From NCBI GenBank assembly GCA_964395835.1, contig CAYNBJ010000004.1, positions 1 to 64,000 of the forward strand: 64,000 nucleotides of DNA, read 5' to 3'. The DNA is from LLD-282 sp964395835. GTDB taxonomy: Bacteria; Pseudomonadota; Gammaproteobacteria; Berkiellales; Berkiellaceae. The translations under genes and the position numbers were made by a program. The notes below the pieces were generated by a model. That model did no database searches. It had not been told where the DNA came from and saw only the letters and a list, made by a program, of their open reading frames with translations. Below, one piece after another: positions 25,429 to 33,966 of this stretch (its first letter is position 1; every line of letters starts with the position of its first letter).

Positions 25429-26709
25429 TTAATGATCGCACCCTATATGTGCGCATTCAGACGAATGTTGATGAGCGGTCTCTTTCATTTTAAAAAAACG
25501 AGAAGGATTCATCAAATATGCCATCACAGATTTTTCAACCAACATATCTTCAAAACGTTTTTTGATATCAGCATTCGACTGCAGTAAAGAAGCCAAATAC
25601 TGTAAAGGAATTCCCAAGTCTTGCGCAAAAATTTTGGCAAAGAAATCAACATGCTCTTGCTGTGCTTGAATTTTGTACTTCTGAGCATAAGCACCTAAGA
25701 TATAATTCAATTTAATCTCATCAAGAGCTTTTTGTTTTTGCTCTTCATTTTCAAAACTCATATCACGTGTGTGCACAGAAGGAATTTCAAAACTATAATG
25801 AGCGACAAGAGCAGCAATTAACTGTTTTTCGTTGATTTTAAAATTCTTTTGCTCATTCATCATCTGAATTGTGTTAGAAATCCATTGATTAATACTTTCT
25901 TCACTGACTTCACCATGATTCTTATCAAGATCAAGAATGATTTTAGACAACTCTTGCAAAGAAGGTGCTATTAATTCAAAAATCGCTGTTAAAGTCACAG
26001 TAACGTTTTCTTTTTCTGCATTTGTCTCATTTTGATAGGCTTGTCGCTGATAATCAAAAGTTTTACTTTCTCCAAGATTCATACCTAAAACATGGTCAAT
26101 GAAATCTTGTTGTGTTTGAGACGGATCAAGAATCAATTCTAGATTTTTTTCTTCTTTACCAGTTGCATTATACAGTACGTCTAACATGATTTTATCGCCA
26201 ATTGATGCACTGCGATCAACAGACTTACTTTGACTTGCTTGATAATTCAAGACTTTTCTATAAGAGATTTTTTCTTCTTCACTTGGGCTGACATCAGTGG
26301 AAAATTGCAAACCAAGAGTCTTTTCAATATCTGCAGGAGCAATTAAATCAAATTCTGGAGCAATATCAAAAGTTAAAAGAATAGAAAAATCATCACTCAA
26401 ATCATGAATAGATTTAAAAGATGGCTCGAGAGTAAGCAGCGGTCTTTCTAAAATACGGAATTTTTCTGTAAGCTCTGGCCAAGCAGTAGAAATTTTATTA
26501 TCAATTAAATCTTGAATTAAAGCTGCGCTATGCGCTTTTTCAATCATCTGCAGAGGAGCCTTTCCTGGACGAAAACCAGGAACATTTAATCGATTTTTCA
26601 TGGCCTGAAGCTTTTTCTTATAATCAGCTACTGCCTGTTCTCTTGAATAAACAACTGCACACTGGACACGCGTTGGAGAAAGAAATGAAATTTGAAATGG
26701 AACTGACAT
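25429..26709 (-). CDS. tig: Trigger factor
   Basis: A 426-residue ribosome-bound chaperone. The N-terminal ribosome-docking loop is GFRPGKAP; an FKBP-like middle domain follows around residues 155-245 (it begins IGDKIMLDVLY); and a helical C-terminal cradle completes it. The start is ATG 26707-26709 after CAGGGG; a longer frame would run into tRNA-Leu. The last residues, HQHSSECAHIGCDH, are rich in histidine and cysteine and could bind metal. Position after tRNA-Pro/Arg/His/Leu and ahead of clpP/clpX is typical of gammaproteobacteria. Confidence 0.95.
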   Translation of the reverse strand: MSVPFQISFLSPTRVQCAVVYSREQAVADYKKKLQAMKNRLNVPGFRPGKAPLQMIEKAHSAALIQDLIDNKISTAWPELTEKFRILERPLLTLEPSFKSIHDLSDDFSILLTFDIAPEFDLIAPADIEKTLGLQFSTDVSPSEEEKISYRKVLNYQASQSKSVDRSASIGDKIMLDVLYNATGKEEKNLELILDPSQTQQDFIDHVLGMNLGESKTFDYQRQAYQNETNAEKENVTVTLTAIFELIAPSLQELSKIILDLDKNHGEVSEESINQWISNTIQMMNEQKNFKINEKQLIAALVAHYSFEIPSVHTRDMSFENEEQKQKALDEIKLNYILGAYAQKYKIQAQQEHVDFFAKIFAQDLGIPLQYLASLLQSNADIKKRFEDMLVEKSVMAYLMNPSRFFKMKETAHQHSSECAHIGCDH

Positions 26710-26781
26710 TTTGTACCCCTGAATAAAGAATTTCTCAAAGAAACTGAGGGAAATGAGATTGATGGAATCAAAAATATAAAA

Positions 26782-26863
26782 TGCGAGAGGAGAGACTCGA
26801 ACTCTCACGGATCGCTCCGCTGGAACCTAAATCCAGTGCGTCTGCCAATTTCGCCACTCTCGC
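26782..26863 (-). tRNA. tRNA-Leu (TAG)
   Basis: Class II tRNA with a long variable arm. Acceptor GCGAGAG/CTCTCGC, anticodon loop TTTAGGT with anticodon TAG, T-arm GAGTTCGAGTC. CCA is not encoded. It lies 72 bases upstream of tig. Confidence 0.95.
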
Positions 26864-26872
26864 TAAAGTATG

Positions 26873-26946
26873 GGTGAACGATGGGTTTCGAACCCACGAC
26901 CACCGGAGCCACAACCCGGTGCTCTACCAACTGAGCTACGTCCACC
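26873..26946 (-). tRNA. tRNA-His (GTG)
   Basis: Cloverleaf with anticodon GTG in TTGTGGC. The acceptor GTGGACG/CGTTCAC is extended by an encoded G(-1) opposite C73, the histidine identity pair. CCA is not encoded. Nine bases separate it from tRNA-Leu. Confidence 0.95.
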
Positions 26947-27361
26947 ATGTTTTAGAATAGTAAGATACCCACTATTTCTTACGGTTTCTATATTAGCGCT
27001 TTTTTTATGGGGAAGCAAGAGTTTTTTTCAATATATATTCCAGAATTTTTATCACTACGCTGTCCTGTCTCATCAGAAAGAGCTTGTGCGCTGATCGTGC
27101 TGCATGCCTCGAATGAATTGCGGTACATGACTGTCAAATCAATACAGGGTCGATGGCGATCACATGATCGCAGAATGTTGCTTACAGGATAAGAATATTT
27201 CGTTACAATCACTGATGTGCAATTTAAAATCACAGTGATAGCAAATCAATGATAATATTGTATCTGAATTTTACAAACGACTATATACCAAACACCAATC
27301 TGATGGTGATCAAAATACAAAGGAACGAGGAAAGAAATAAATGATAGTATTGAGAATTATG
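26947..27361. other. 415-base gap inside the tRNA cluster
   Basis: In most gammaproteobacteria tRNA-Arg and tRNA-His of this cluster are adjacent. Here a long spacer intervenes. It contains a GTG-started minus-strand frame (26988-27233) of odd, serine- and cysteine-rich composition that I do not accept as a gene, and a perfect palindrome-like hairpin GCGATCA-CA-TGATCGC at 27156-27171. A small RNA is possible but unsupported. Confidence 0.4.
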
Positions 27362-27435
27362 CGCCCCCGGTAGGACTCGAACCTACAACCTAGGGATTAG
27401 AAGTCCCTTGCGCTATCCAGTTGTGCCACGGGAGC
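27362..27435 (-). tRNA. tRNA-Arg (TCT)
   Basis: Cloverleaf with acceptor GCTCCCG/CGGGGGC, anticodon TCT in CTTCTAA, T-arm AGGTTCGAGTCCT. CCA is not encoded. It lies 63 bases after tRNA-Pro. Confidence 0.95.
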
Positions 27436-27498
27436 TTGCTGATATGCTGAAAATTGATTTCTAAAAGTCTTTAGAAAATATTTTCGCATGTAAAGTTA

Positions 27499-27572
27499 TC
27501 GGGATAGAAGGATTTGAACCTTCGACATCTTGCTCCCAAAGCAAGCGCGCTACCAGGCTGCGCTATACCCCG
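27499..27572 (-). tRNA. tRNA-Pro (TGG)
   Basis: Cloverleaf with acceptor CGGGGTA/TATCCCG, anticodon TGG in TTTGGGA, T-arm AAGGTTCAAATCCTT. CCA is not encoded. It heads the Pro-Arg-His-Leu cluster that precedes tig. Confidence 0.95.
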
Positions 27573-27581
27573 ATGCCTTAT

Positions 27582-27610
27582 ATTTAACTATAGCCCATAA
27601 AATCTGTCAA
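27582..27610 (-). promoter_or_regulatory. Promoter of the tRNA-Pro cluster
   Basis: On the minus strand a perfect TTGACA (27605-27610) is followed after 17 bases by TTAAAT (27582-27587), ten bases before tRNA-Pro. The -10 is imperfect but position and spacing suit a stable-RNA promoter, which may also feed tig and the clp genes. Confidence 0.6.
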
Positions 27611-27616
27611 TGCTTT

Positions 27617-27835
27617 ATGAAAGATTTTTTTTTAAAAATTACAAAGATCAGAAATCATTTTAAAAAAACCATAATCACTCTATATTTGAAAGCTTCATAT
27701 GAGCGAGAGCGGAGTGCGATATCTCAGCTCTCAAAATATCTCAGTGATATAGAGCATTTTCATATAAAAAGTCTTTCGCTTATTCATCCAGATCGTTATA
27801 TAATATTGCCTATTGCACTGAAAATTAAAAATTGA
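27617..27835 (+). CDS. Possible small basic protein coupled to folD
   Basis: A 72-codon frame from ATG 27617 ends in TGATG: its TGA shares one base with the folD ATG, a hallmark of coupled genes. The product is basic and unrecognised (MKDFFLKITKIRNHFKK start). No clear ribosome binding site is seen, and the start overlaps the tRNA-Pro promoter region on the other strand. The frame continues open upstream into tRNA-Pro, so only the part from 27617 can be a gene. Confidence 0.35.
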   Translation: MKDFFLKITKIRNHFKKTIITLYLKASYERERSAISQLSKYLSDIEHFHIKSLSLIHPDRYIILPIALKIKN

Positions 27836-28740
27836 TGCCTATTATTTTATCTGCACAAAAGTTTTGCGAAAGCGCTTACAGCCTGATGAAAGCATACAGC
27901 GAACAGCTGACATCGCCACCGAGATTACATGTTTATGTCATGGGTCATCAAAGTGCATCCTGGATCTACATTCGTCATAAACAAAAAATTGCTCAGCGCT
28001 TAGGTATTGATGTTCAGATTATTGTCTTAGAAGAGCATCTCTCTACCGAAGATGTGATTGAAATTGCACGCCAAGCGAACGCAGATCCTTTGTGTGATGG
28101 CATTTTATTTCAACTTCCGCTCAGCGCACACATAGATACAAACAAAGTGCTCAATACTATCGATCCTAAAAAGGACGTAGATGGACTGAATGTTTATAAT
28201 CAGGGTCTCTTAGCAAAAGGGGACTTAGAAAATGCGATTATTCCTTGCACACCTTTAGGGATTATCCGTCTGTTAAAATATTATCAGTGCGAGCTCCAAG
28301 GAAAGAACATTTTAGTGATTGGAAGAAGCATTTTAGTTGGAAGGCCATTAGGTTTATATGCTTTAGCGCTCAACGCAACTGTCACTCTGGCTCACTCTCA
28401 CACAGAAAATATCAGAAAACATCTTGCAGGAGCCGATATTATTGTGTGCGCAACAGGATTGCATCCTTTATTAGAGTGGGCGGAAATCCAGCCTCATCAA
28501 ATCATAATCGATGTTGGTATCCATCGCACTCCTGAGGGGCTCATTCATGGGGATATGGAAAGAATCGGGTCTACAGAACCTGCTATCGCAGCTTATACTC
28601 CTGTTCCAGGATCGATAGGACCCATGACTATCCATAGTCTCATGTCCAACATCTTTAAAGTCCATGCTCTATCGCATGATTCGCTCGCTGAATGGAAACG
28701 CACAGAAAAAACCATCGAGCTTTTAACGTACACAAGCTAA
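27835..28740 (+). CDS. folD: Methylenetetrahydrofolate dehydrogenase/cyclohydrolase FolD
   Basis: A 301-residue bifunctional enzyme that interconverts 5,10-methylene- and 10-formyl-tetrahydrofolate, supplying one-carbon units for purines and formyl-methionine. Catalytic Y-x3-K is in YIRHKQK. The QLPLS stretch, the DVDGL motif, the nucleotide-binding IGRSILVGRPLG and the PGSIGPMTI loop are all present (the family usually has PGGVGPMT). ATG 27835 is used; a TTG one codon earlier is less likely. It is followed by infA twelve bases later, so the two are co-transcribed. Confidence 0.95.
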   Translation: MPIILSAQKFCESAYSLMKAYSEQLTSPPRLHVYVMGHQSASWIYIRHKQKIAQRLGIDVQIIVLEEHLSTEDVIEIARQANADPLCDGILFQLPLSAHIDTNKVLNTIDPKKDVDGLNVYNQGLLAKGDLENAIIPCTPLGIIRLLKYYQCELQGKNILVIGRSILVGRPLGLYALALNATVTLAHSHTENIRKHLAGADIIVCATGLHPLLEWAEIQPHQIIIDVGIHRTPEGLIHGDMERIGSTEPAIAAYTPVPGSIGPMTIHSLMSNIFKVHALSHDSLAEWKRTEKTIELLTYTS

Positions 28741-28752
28741 TAAGGAAAATTT

Positions 28753-29007
28753 ATGTCAAAAGAAGATTATATTGAATTTAAAGGAAAAGTTGTTGAGACA
28801 CTCCCGAATGCAACCTTTCGAGTAAAATTAGAAAGCGGCAATATTATTCAAGCTGTGATTTCTGGAAAAATTCGTAAAAACTATATTCGCATTTTAACCG
28901 GAGATAATGTCATTGTAGAAATTTCTCCGTATAATACCTCAATAGGAAGAATTACCTATAGGGATAGCCAACAAGGTCCGAAAACACCTGAGGCTACAAC
29001 TCACTAA
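28753..29007 (+). CDS. infA: Translation initiation factor IF-1
   Basis: An OB-fold protein that occupies the ribosomal A site during initiation. The core (EFKGKVVETLPNATFRVKLE, SGKIRKNYIRILTGD, SIGRITYR) matches IF-1 closely. It has 84 residues against the usual 72, with an extra tail GPKTPEATTH-type. AAGGAAA precedes the ATG. In E. coli infA lies downstream of clpA; here the two converge and share a hairpin between them. Confidence 0.97.
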   Translation: MSKEDYIEFKGKVVETLPNATFRVKLESGNIIQAVISGKIRKNYIRILTGDNVIVEISPYNTSIGRITYRDSQQGPKTPEATTH

Positions 29008-29030
29008 GAGTCTGAAAAGCAGACTCTTAG
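29004..29030. terminator. Hairpin between infA and clpA
   Basis: A perfect 11-bp stem with 5-base loop (CTAAGAGTCTG-AAAAG-CAGACTCTTAG) begins at the infA stop codon. It lies between convergent genes and probably ends both transcripts, although the T-run is weak on either side. Confidence 0.7.
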
Positions 29031-29047
29031 TAAACTTTCGGAATTGA

Positions 29048-31417
29048 TCAGTGCACGATTGCAATTGGCAGCACAGCAAGTGTGCTACTTGTCACCACTT
29101 GTGAATGTTTGTCTTTTTTACTCATGCAGTTCAAATGAATTTGATCGTGGAGCACGGTGAGATAGACCTCACCACCATGAACCAGATCACCGAAAAGCAA
29201 CTGATCGGACAAAGGTTTCGTGATTTTTTCTTTGATAAGTCGCTTGATCGGTCTAGCGCCCATTTTTTGATCATACCCATTTTTAGCAATCCACTTTAAA
29301 GCGGAAGATTCAATATGCAAAAGGACTTTCTTTTCTGATAGCTTTTCAATCAAAAATGCCAACTCTTTATGAATCACGTCAAAAATTGTTCTCTCAGAGA
29401 GAGGTGAAAAATGGACCACCGCATCAAGGCGATTTCGAAATTCAGGTGAAAACGAACGACGCACAGCTTCATCGAGATCGTGGTGCACTTGAGAATTCAT
29501 AAAACCTATCTGAGAGCGATCTAAAATATCTGCACCAACATTTGTAGTCATAATCAAAATTGCATGACGAAAATCTGTTTTACGACCCTGACCATCACTT
29601 AAAGTTCCATAATCCATAATTTGCAATAAAACTGGATATAAGTCCGGATGGGCTTTTTCAATTTCATCTAACAAGATAATACTATGGGGATTTTTTGTCA
29701 CTGCTTCTGTCAAAGCACCACCCTGATCGTGCCCAATATATCCCGGAGGAGCCCCGATCAAACGAGAGACAGTATGCTTTTCCAGATATTCTGACATATC
29801 AAAACGAAGCAACTGCAAGCCCATTTCTTGTGCTAATTGACGGCTCAATTCTGTTTTTCCAACTCCTGTAGGACCAGCAAAAACAAAGCATCCCACTGGT
29901 CTATTGGGATCGTGCAATCCAGAGCGCGATAACTTAATAGCAGAAACCAGCTCATCGATCGCTTGATTTTGTCCAAAAATTTTCTCACCTAAACGATCTT
30001 TTAAATCCCGAAGCATTTGTTTTTCTGTCCGAGAAATAGTCTGCAAAGGCAAGCGGGTAATCAGTGCTGTCGCCTCTTCCACTTCCTTAGAAGTGATTTG
30101 TTTTTTTCTTTTTTCTCCTGGACGCAGCATTTGATACGCTGCCGCTTCATCAACTAAGTCAATCGCTTTATCCGGAAGAAAGCGATCTGGAATATACCGC
30201 ACGGACAGCTTAATAGCGGATTGTAATGCAGTGTCGGTAATTTTCAATTGATGATGATCTTCTAGCAAAGGCCTCATTCCTTGCAAGATTTTCAAGGTAT
30301 CATCTAGACTGGGCTCTTTCACATCAATTTTTTGATATCTGCGCGTTAAAGCTTTATCTTTTTCAAAAATCGTTCGATATTCATGATGAGTAGTGGCCCC
30401 AATACAGCGGAGCTCTCCAGAAGTCAATTTCGGTTTAATCAAATTAGAGGCATCCATGACACCACCTGAAGCAGCGCCAGCACCAATAATTGTATGAATC
30501 TCGTCAATAAATAAAATAGCTTTTTTATTTTTCTTCATTTCATGGAGTAATGCTTTGAGTCTTTTTTCAAAATCTCCACGATATTTTGTTCCAGCTAAAA
30601 GCGCTCCAAGATCGAGCGAATAGATCACAACCTCTTGTAATTCTGGCGGAACCTGCTTTTGCATAATTTTTAAAGCAAGACCCTCTGCTATAGCAGTTTT
30701 TCCTACCCCAGCTTCACCTACTAAAAGCGGATTGTTTTTTCTTCTACGACAAAATATTTGAATACAACGATTTACCTCTTCTTCACGACCAATCAAAGGA
30801 TCGATTTGATTTTTTTGCGCTTTTTTATTGAGATTAATGGTGTATTTCTCTAATGGCGATCCTGCTGTATCATCATCTTGCATAAAAAGAGACTGCTCGT
30901 CATCTGTATCTTCAGGTAAGGATGAACCCAGGGGAGTATGTGTTGAAGTACTCTGATTTCTTTGGCCGTCATAATACTGCGAAAGTTTTTTCAAGACATC
31001 AAGACGACTCAGATTATGCTGTTTGAGCAAAAAAGCAGCCTGAGAATCCTGCTCAGGAAAGATAGCTGCTAAGACATTGATAGAGTTTATTTCTTTCTTT
31101 TTTCCGTGATGTTGAGATGCTTGCACGTGAGCTGCAGCTCGTTGAATAACACGCTGAAAAGCAATTGTTGCCTGCGTCTCTTTATTGCCTTCAAATGGCT
31201 CAATTCCACGATTTGTTTCATCAATAAAATCAGTCAATTCTTTTCTGAGAACGTCGACGCTCACACCACACTCTTTCATGACCTCTAAGGCCATGGTATT
31301 TTTTAAAAGAGCCAATAGCAAATGTTCAACCGTAATCACTCTATGTCTTTTCAGTTGAGCCTCTTTGAAGGACTCATTGAGGGCTGATTCTAATTCTTCA
31401 CTAAATATAATCGCCAT
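29048..31417 (-). CDS. clpA: ATP-dependent Clp protease ATP-binding subunit ClpA
   Basis: A 789-residue unfoldase with an N-terminal Clp-N repeat domain (about 1-145), an acidic linker (about 160-195) and two AAA+ modules: Walker A GEAGVGKT and GPTGVGKT. The ClpP-docking tripeptide IGF is visible in DRSQIGFMN, which with the absence of a middle coiled coil excludes ClpB. The start is ATG 31415-31417 with AGAGGA nine bases ahead; an ATG three codons earlier would leave no spacer. The adaptor gene clpS, usually just upstream, is absent; icd lies there instead. Confidence 0.95.
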   Translation of the reverse strand: MAIIFSEELESALNESFKEAQLKRHRVITVEHLLLALLKNTMALEVMKECGVSVDVLRKELTDFIDETNRGIEPFEGNKETQATIAFQRVIQRAAAHVQASQHHGKKKEINSINVLAAIFPEQDSQAAFLLKQHNLSRLDVLKKLSQYYDGQRNQSTSTHTPLGSSLPEDTDDEQSLFMQDDDTAGSPLEKYTINLNKKAQKNQIDPLIGREEEVNRCIQIFCRRRKNNPLLVGEAGVGKTAIAEGLALKIMQKQVPPELQEVVIYSLDLGALLAGTKYRGDFEKRLKALLHEMKKNKKAILFIDEIHTIIGAGAASGGVMDASNLIKPKLTSGELRCIGATTHHEYRTIFEKDKALTRRYQKIDVKEPSLDDTLKILQGMRPLLEDHHQLKITDTALQSAIKLSVRYIPDRFLPDKAIDLVDEAAAYQMLRPGEKRKKQITSKEVEEATALITRLPLQTISRTEKQMLRDLKDRLGEKIFGQNQAIDELVSAIKLSRSGLHDPNRPVGCFVFAGPTGVGKTELSRQLAQEMGLQLLRFDMSEYLEKHTVSRLIGAPPGYIGHDQGGALTEAVTKNPHSIILLDEIEKAHPDLYPVLLQIMDYGTLSDGQGRKTDFRHAILIMTTNVGADILDRSQIGFMNSQVHHDLDEAVRRSFSPEFRNRLDAVVHFSPLSERTIFDVIHKELAFLIEKLSEKKVLLHIESSALKWIAKNGYDQKMGARPIKRLIKEKITKPLSDQLLFGDLVHGGEVYLTVLHDQIHLNCMSKKDKHSQVVTSSTLAVLPIAIVH

Positions 31418-31434
31418 AATCGCCATCCTCTTTT

Positions 31435-31476
31435 GAGCTCTCACAGGGGTCTCATCTCAGACAATTATGAGAGCTT
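31435..31476 (-). promoter_or_regulatory. Two-stem leader structure ahead of clpA
   Basis: An outer 8-bp stem AGCTCTCA/TGAGAGCT (31436-31443 with 31468-31475) encloses a smaller GTCT/AGAC stem (31449-31452 with 31459-31462). It ends four bases before the clpA Shine-Dalgarno AGAGG. On the minus strand there is no T-run after it, so control of translation or mRNA stability is more likely than termination. Confidence 0.5.
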
Positions 31477-31539
31477 TTTCTTTTATTCTAGATGGCGAGT
31501 TTGAAAAAAAAAAGTCAGAATCAAAAGGTGTACGAACGA

Positions 31540-32805
31540 CTAAATCTTCATTCTATCTATGACTGCATCAGAAAATTCTGATGTTCCACAAAGAGTTGCA
31601 TTATCCATGAGGCGATGGAAATCATAAGTCACCTGCCGATCTAAAATCGCTCTTTGCATCCCACGCTCAACAAGCTCAGCAGCTTCATGCCAGCCTAAAT
31701 ATTGCAACATCATTTCTCCAGAAAGAATAATTGAACCTGGATTAACTTTATTTAAACCCGCATATCGAGGAGCTGTTCCGTGCGTTGCCTCAAAAACTGC
31801 CGCATAATCCCCAATATTAGCTCCGGGAGCAATCCCGATTCCACCTACCTGCGCAGCAAGAGCATCGGATAAATAATCACCATTCAAATTCAAAGTCACA
31901 ACGACATCGTAATCCTGAGGACGTAAAAGAATTTGCTGCAAAAAAGCATCTGCAATCACATCATTAATGATAATTTGATGATCACCATCATAAATCACAT
32001 ATTGATCTGGGTGCACAGGATCAATAATCGCACCAAATTCTTTTTTCGCAATCTCGTAAGCCCACTTCCGAAATGCGCCTTCTGTATATTTCATAATATT
32101 GCCTTTATGCACAATCGTGATGCTACGACGCTTATGATCTTTTGCATACTCAATAGCCGCTCTCATGAGACGTGCAGTCCCTTCTTCAGAGACAGGCTTA
32201 ATTCCGATCCCTGATGTTTCTGGAAAACGAATTTGCGTCACACCCATCTCTGTTTCTAAAAAGTGAATAAGTTTTTTAACTTCTGGACTTTCTGCAGGCC
32301 ATTCAATCCCAGCATAAATATCTTCCGAGTTCTCTCTAAAAATAACCATATCCACCAATTCAGGATTTTTTACTACGCTAGGTGCACCTTGATAATACCG
32401 AACAGGACGTAAACAAATATAAAGATCGAGCTGCTGTCTTAAGGCCACATTCAGAGAACGAATCCCTGTCCCTACCGGAGTTGTTAATGGCCCTTTAATA
32501 GCAACTTTATATTTTTCAATCGCCGCAAGTGTTTCTTCAGGTAAAGAGACACCAGCACCATAGAGTTTTTCTGCCTGTTGTCCTGCATAGACCTCCATCC
32601 AAGAAATCGAGCGCTTTGATCCATAAGCAAGATGTACTGCTTGATCCACGACTCGTTTCATAGCTGGGGTGACATCCTGTCCTATTCCATCTCCTGTAAT
32701 GAACGGAATAATAGGATGATCGGGAACCATTAAAACTCTCGGGCCATTGTACTCAATGCACTCTCCTTGAGGAACTGTTAAAAAGCTGCGAACTGTACTC
32801 ATCAT
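31540..32805 (-). CDS. icd: Isocitrate dehydrogenase (NADP-dependent)
   Basis: The 421-residue TCA-cycle enzyme oxidatively decarboxylates isocitrate to 2-oxoglutarate. It aligns closely with E. coli Icd: the substrate-binding and AceK-phosphorylated serine lies in RSLNVALRQ, followed by the R-x-R of LRPVRYYQG; IFRENSEDIYAG and the metal-binding NLNGDYLSDALAAQ segment are intact; the coenzyme loop is HGTAPRYAG. Two adjacent ATGs could serve as the start. It is divergent from mnmA and lies upstream of clpA on the same strand, about 120 bases apart. Confidence 0.97.
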   Translation of the reverse strand: MMSTVRSFLTVPQGECIEYNGPRVLMVPDHPIIPFITGDGIGQDVTPAMKRVVDQAVHLAYGSKRSISWMEVYAGQQAEKLYGAGVSLPEETLAAIEKYKVAIKGPLTTPVGTGIRSLNVALRQQLDLYICLRPVRYYQGAPSVVKNPELVDMVIFRENSEDIYAGIEWPAESPEVKKLIHFLETEMGVTQIRFPETSGIGIKPVSEEGTARLMRAAIEYAKDHKRRSITIVHKGNIMKYTEGAFRKWAYEIAKKEFGAIIDPVHPDQYVIYDGDHQIIINDVIADAFLQQILLRPQDYDVVVTLNLNGDYLSDALAAQVGGIGIAPGANIGDYAAVFEATHGTAPRYAGLNKVNPGSIILSGEMMLQYLGWHEAAELVERGMQRAILDRQVTYDFHRLMDNATLCGTSEFSDAVIDRMKI

Positions 32806-32885
32806 GTTTTCTCATAAAAAATATGAGATAATCATAGCAGCTCCTTAACCAAAAAAACAAAAATCAGATAGAAATGTGAGGCTAT

Positions 32886-33965
32886 ATGAAAGTTGCTGTT
32901 GGACTCTCTGGAGGAGTCGATTCCTCTGTTACAGCCTATCTTTTGCAGTGCCAAGGCTATGACGTTCATGGCATCTTTATGCGAAATTGGCAAGGTGATA
33001 GCGAACAATGTCAAGCAGAACAAGATTTACGCGATGCGCAGTCTGTTGCAAAAAAATTACAGATTCCTTTTGATGTCGTTGATTTTTCTGAAACCTATTG
33101 GGATAAAGTCTTTCAGCATTTTTTATCTGAACTGGAATCAGGGAAAACACCTAGCCCAGATATTTTATGCAATCAGCATGTGAAATTTGGTGTTTTTTTT
33201 GAGCATATGGCCAACTTGGGTTTTGATAAAATGGCCACAGGTCATTATGCCAAAATTTTAGATGGATGCGCATTAGGTCGTGCAGATGATCGCAAAAAAG
33301 ATCAAACTTACTTTTTATGGTCTGTACCCAAAGAACGATGGGCGCAAGTTTTATTTCCACTTGGATCGTTGTTAAAAACACAAGTGCGAACGATCGCACA
33401 AGAGCAGGGGTTTGCAACTGCAGAAAAAAAAGATTCAACAGGGATTTGTTTTATTGGTCCAGATAAATTTAGAACATTTATTCAGCAATATTTAGCCCCT
33501 AAAAAAGGACCTATTATTTCGGACTGCGGCCAAATTTTAGGAGAGCATCAGGGTTTATTTAGCTATACGCTCGGTCAACGTTCGGGTCTGTGTATCGGTG
33601 GTGTCCAGGGGACACAAGAAGGTCCTTGGTACGTGGTGGCAAAAGATCATAACTCAAATACGCTCATCATTAGTCAAAACACCACACATCCTTTACTATA
33701 CACAAATAGACTCAGTGCCAAACAATGCTATTGGCAATGTGAAAAAAATGAATTTTTTGATTCTGAGATTGAGGCGAAAATTCGTCATGGAGAAAGCACT
33801 CATCTGGGTAGAATTGAAAAAAACCATTTCGATGCAAATAAAATTTCTGTAACTTTCCACAACCCAGTCCGAGCCATCACCCCAGGTCAATGTGTTGTTT
33901 TTTATGACAACAACCGCTGCCTGGGAGGTGGCTGGATTACCTCTGCAGACGAAAATCCAAATTGA
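32886..33965 (+). CDS. mnmA: tRNA-specific 2-thiouridylase MnmA
   Basis: A 359-residue enzyme that thiolates U34 of tRNA-Lys, -Glu and -Gln using sulfur relayed from IscS/TusE. The ATP pyrophosphatase P-loop is LSGGVDSSV at residues 6-14. The two catalytic cysteines are in SPDILCNQHVKF (about residue 97) and STGICFIG (about residue 195). ATG 32886 follows GAGG. The stop is one base from that of the convergent helical protein. Confidence 0.97.
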   Translation: MKVAVGLSGGVDSSVTAYLLQCQGYDVHGIFMRNWQGDSEQCQAEQDLRDAQSVAKKLQIPFDVVDFSETYWDKVFQHFLSELESGKTPSPDILCNQHVKFGVFFEHMANLGFDKMATGHYAKILDGCALGRADDRKKDQTYFLWSVPKERWAQVLFPLGSLLKTQVRTIAQEQGFATAEKKDSTGICFIGPDKFRTFIQQYLAPKKGPIISDCGQILGEHQGLFSYTLGQRSGLCIGGVQGTQEGPWYVVAKDHNSNTLIISQNTTHPLLYTNRLSAKQCYWQCEKNEFFDSEIEAKIRHGESTHLGRIEKNHFDANKISVTFHNPVRAITPGQCVVFYDNNRCLGGGWITSADENPN

Positions 33966-33966
33966 T

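Noticed and set aside
26988..27233. 81-codon minus-strand frame in the tRNA spacer
   Set aside because: GTG start, no ribosome binding site and unnatural serine/cysteine-rich composition.
27530..27616. N-terminal extension of the small frame before folD
   Set aside because: It would run through tRNA-Pro and its promoter; only the part from ATG 27617 is considered.
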